This document shows, piece by piece, positions 62,797 through 64,000 of a stretch of DNA of 64,000 nt. The stretch covers positions 62,001 to 126,000 of the forward strand of contig JADJPL010000014.1 of assembly GCA_016713275.1 (NCBI GenBank), in the 5' to 3' direction. The position numbers and the translations under genes were made by a program. This DNA comes from Haliscomenobacter sp. (GTDB taxonomy: Bacteria > Bacteroidota > Bacteroidia > Chitinophagales > Saprospiraceae). Below the pieces are notes generated by a model. The model did not search any database. It was not told the origin of the DNA and saw nothing but the letters and a program-made list of their open reading frames with translations. The number at the start of each line of letters is the position of its first letter. The stretch's first letter is position 1.

Positions 62797-62966
62797 CAAC
62801 CTAAACATCAGCCGGCGCATCAAAAATATCAAAAATTTGAAACCTGCCATTTTTCTATGGGATGCCTGAATCTAGTCCTATATTTGAGGCTCGAAGATCG
62901 CTGTACAGGCGAGGCCCTTCAGGGGGGCCATGCGGTTTATTTTCCAACTTATTAAAAACTATTTCC

Positions 62967-63530
62967 ATGAAAAACAACCTGAAACTTTTGCTCCCAATGC
63001 TGGCGCTGGTATGTACTTCCTGGACTGCCCAGGCGCAGACTGATCTGAAAATCAGCCCGTTCAGTATTATTTTTGGCCGGATGATCCTGCGGGGCGAGTT
63101 CGCCGCAGCGGAAAACTTCGGGGTGGAACTCCTTGGCGGCGCTGCCTGGAACACGTACAATTTTGACGACGAAGGGGATGTCAAATTCAATAATTACCAC
63201 CTGGGCGCGAATGGCCGCTACTATTTCAACCCAAGCGAAGGGATCGACAAGTTTTACCTCGGCGGCTACCTCAAATATGCTTGCGGCAAAGGAACCAACA
63301 ACGACACGAATGGGGAAGTGAATACCACCCGCTTCGCGCTCGGCACCCTGGTAGGCTTTAAAACCGTTTCCCCGAACGGACACCTGCTCTTCGATTTTAA
63401 CGTGGGCTTCGGCCGTGCCCTGGTCTATAAAATCGAAGGCGATAATCCGGAAGACGATGTCGACCTCTCCGATTTCCCTATCCTCAACTGGGATATTCCC
63501 GTGCTGGTAGGCATCGGATACCGGTTTTAG
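62967..63530 (+). CDS. Outer-membrane beta-barrel protein (DUF3575-like)
   Basis: 187 residues. Signal peptide MKNNLKLLLPMLALVCTSWTAQAQ, then short amphipathic strands with polar turns (MILRGEFAAAENFGVELLGGAAWNTYNFDD, NYHLGANGRYYFNPSEGIDKFYLGGYLKYACG, FALGTLVGFKTVSPNGHLLFDFNVGFGRALVYK) and a C-terminal VLVGIGYRF ending in Phe. The pattern fits DUF3575-type small barrels. Start at 62967 is chosen over upstream codons because of the signal peptide. Confidence 0.85.
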   Translation: MKNNLKLLLPMLALVCTSWTAQAQTDLKISPFSIIFGRMILRGEFAAAENFGVELLGGAAWNTYNFDDEGDVKFNNYHLGANGRYYFNPSEGIDKFYLGGYLKYACGKGTNNDTNGEVNTTRFALGTLVGFKTVSPNGHLLFDFNVGFGRALVYKIEGDNPEDDVDLSDFPILNWDIPVLVGIGYRF

Positions 63531-63597
63531 GCGAGGTACGATGTACGAGGGACGAGGTACGAAGTACGATGTACGAGGTACGATGGATGAGGGGTAA
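63531..63597. repeat. ggtacga(t/g) word array
   Basis: Repeats of 'gtacga' with alternating links (ggtacgatgtacgagggacg...) from 63533 to 63585. Same words as the array at 38698-38744. Follows the beta-barrel stop. Confidence 0.85.
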
Positions 63598-63610
63598 GGG
63601 ATTGGGCGCC

Positions 63611-63727
63611 CTGGTGGACATTTTGGGCGGACCCGCAGTAACCGCCAAATTTATTTGGCGGTAGCATGGAAAAACGGGTACAAAAGCAGCTTCCGGGCAT
63701 ATGATTAAAATGCCCAGTAGCGTGGGG
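63611..63727. mobile_element. Second MITE-like family, copy 2 (decayed)
   Basis: Left end ctggtggacattttggg and right end aaaatgcccagtagcgtgggg correspond to the termini at 36668 and 36754. Inside lies a perfect hairpin accgccaaa-ttta-tttggcggt (63641-63662). No reading frame of note. Confidence 0.6.
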
Positions 63728-63751
63728 ATTTGGGTATAGAAACGAAAACCT

Positions 63752-63836
63752 CGCCCCACGTAAATCGCCCCACGTAAATCGCCCCACGTAAATCGTACCT
63801 CGTAAATCCCCTAAATCGTCCCTCGTAAATCAATCG
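63752..63836. repeat. cgtaaatc word array
   Basis: Three copies of the 13-mer gccccacgtaaat, then decayed cgtaaatc and ctcgtaaatc words to 63836. Complementary in sense to the gattta words at 38698 and to the tacga words at 63531. The space to the next gene holds a candidate -7 box TAAATTTG at 63860-63867. Confidence 0.85.
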
Positions 63837-63925
63837 TAAACTTCTCAAAGATCTGTGATTAAATTTGCAGGGCCGTTGCAAAACCGGCACAGGATATATA
63901 CCATTGACCAAAACATATATAGAAA

Positions 63926-64000
63926 ATGGCTGAAATTATTCGCATGCCCCGGATGAGCGATACCATGGAGGAAGGCAACATTGTGGCGTGGCTTAAGAAA
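63926..64000 (+). CDS. Dihydrolipoyl acyltransferase (E2), N-terminal fragment
   Basis: 25 residues to the window edge: MAEIIRMPRMSDTMEEGNIV then AWLKK, the start of a lipoyl domain (PRMSDTMEEG). E2 component of pyruvate or another 2-oxoacid dehydrogenase; which one cannot be told from this fragment. Partial because the window ends. Confidence 0.9.
   Translation, partial: MAEIIRMPRMSDTMEEGNIVAWLKK

Overview
The window is about 64 kb of a Bacteroidota chromosome, most likely Saprospiria (Lewinella/Haliscomenobacter-like). Evidence: two SusC/SusD pairs, two secreted proteins with a type B gliding-motility (T9SS) C-terminal domain, promoters of the Bacteroidota form (TTTG-N19-TAnnTTTG), and the gene order xerC-hpf-tRNAs-tuf-tRNA-Trp-secE-nusG-rplKAJL-rpoBC. 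Lineage below phylum is inference.

Layout. 1-3.3 kb: a 52-bp tandem repeat array, then a copper/heme monooxygenase-like protein overlapping a redoxin gene, then an unknown secreted protein. 3.4-13.7 kb: two SusC/SusD outer-membrane uptake pairs, separated by a small DUF6883/DUF4926 gene pair. 14-29.2 kb: the information-processing cluster: recombinase, hibernation factor, five tRNAs, EF-Tu, SecE, NusG, L11, L1, L10, L7/L12, RpoB and RpoC. 29.4-36.6 kb, minus strand: riboflavin synthase, a T9SS-exported fibronectin-like protein, and a tight era-der-rfbC-rfbD run. 37-49.2 kb: a YbdK-type ligase, a NadR-like kinase, a TPP riboswitch with intrinsic terminator ahead of a TonB-dependent receptor (probable thiamin uptake), a small beta-barrel protein, a very large T9SS-exported repeat protein and a MarC protein. 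49.8-63.5 kb: an HtrA protease, an 'asparagine synthetase B-like' exported protein, a VWA-like membrane protein, a PUR-family nucleic-acid binder, an ABC exporter half, small membrane and lipoproteins, DUF2911, Sua5, an MFS transporter, an M24 peptidase and a beta-barrel protein. The right edge cuts the E2 subunit of a 2-oxoacid dehydrogenase.

Caution: at least twelve genes, including the essential rpoB, rpoC and der, are split by single-base length changes, mostly in short homopolymers and most often CCC read as CC. This pattern is what residual sequencing error looks like. I therefore annotate these genes as single CDS with the suspected error position, not as pseudogenes.

Intergenic DNA is rich in structure: a five-copy MITE-like family (A-E) ending in GGCTGTCTCAAAAGACC, three copies of which carry long AT-rich palindromes; a second MITE-like family with a 7-bp target duplication; REP-like GAGGC/GCCTC palindromes; CTCGGATT palindromes; and several short-word tandem arrays. 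I see no rRNA, prophage, CRISPR array, or complete insertion sequence.
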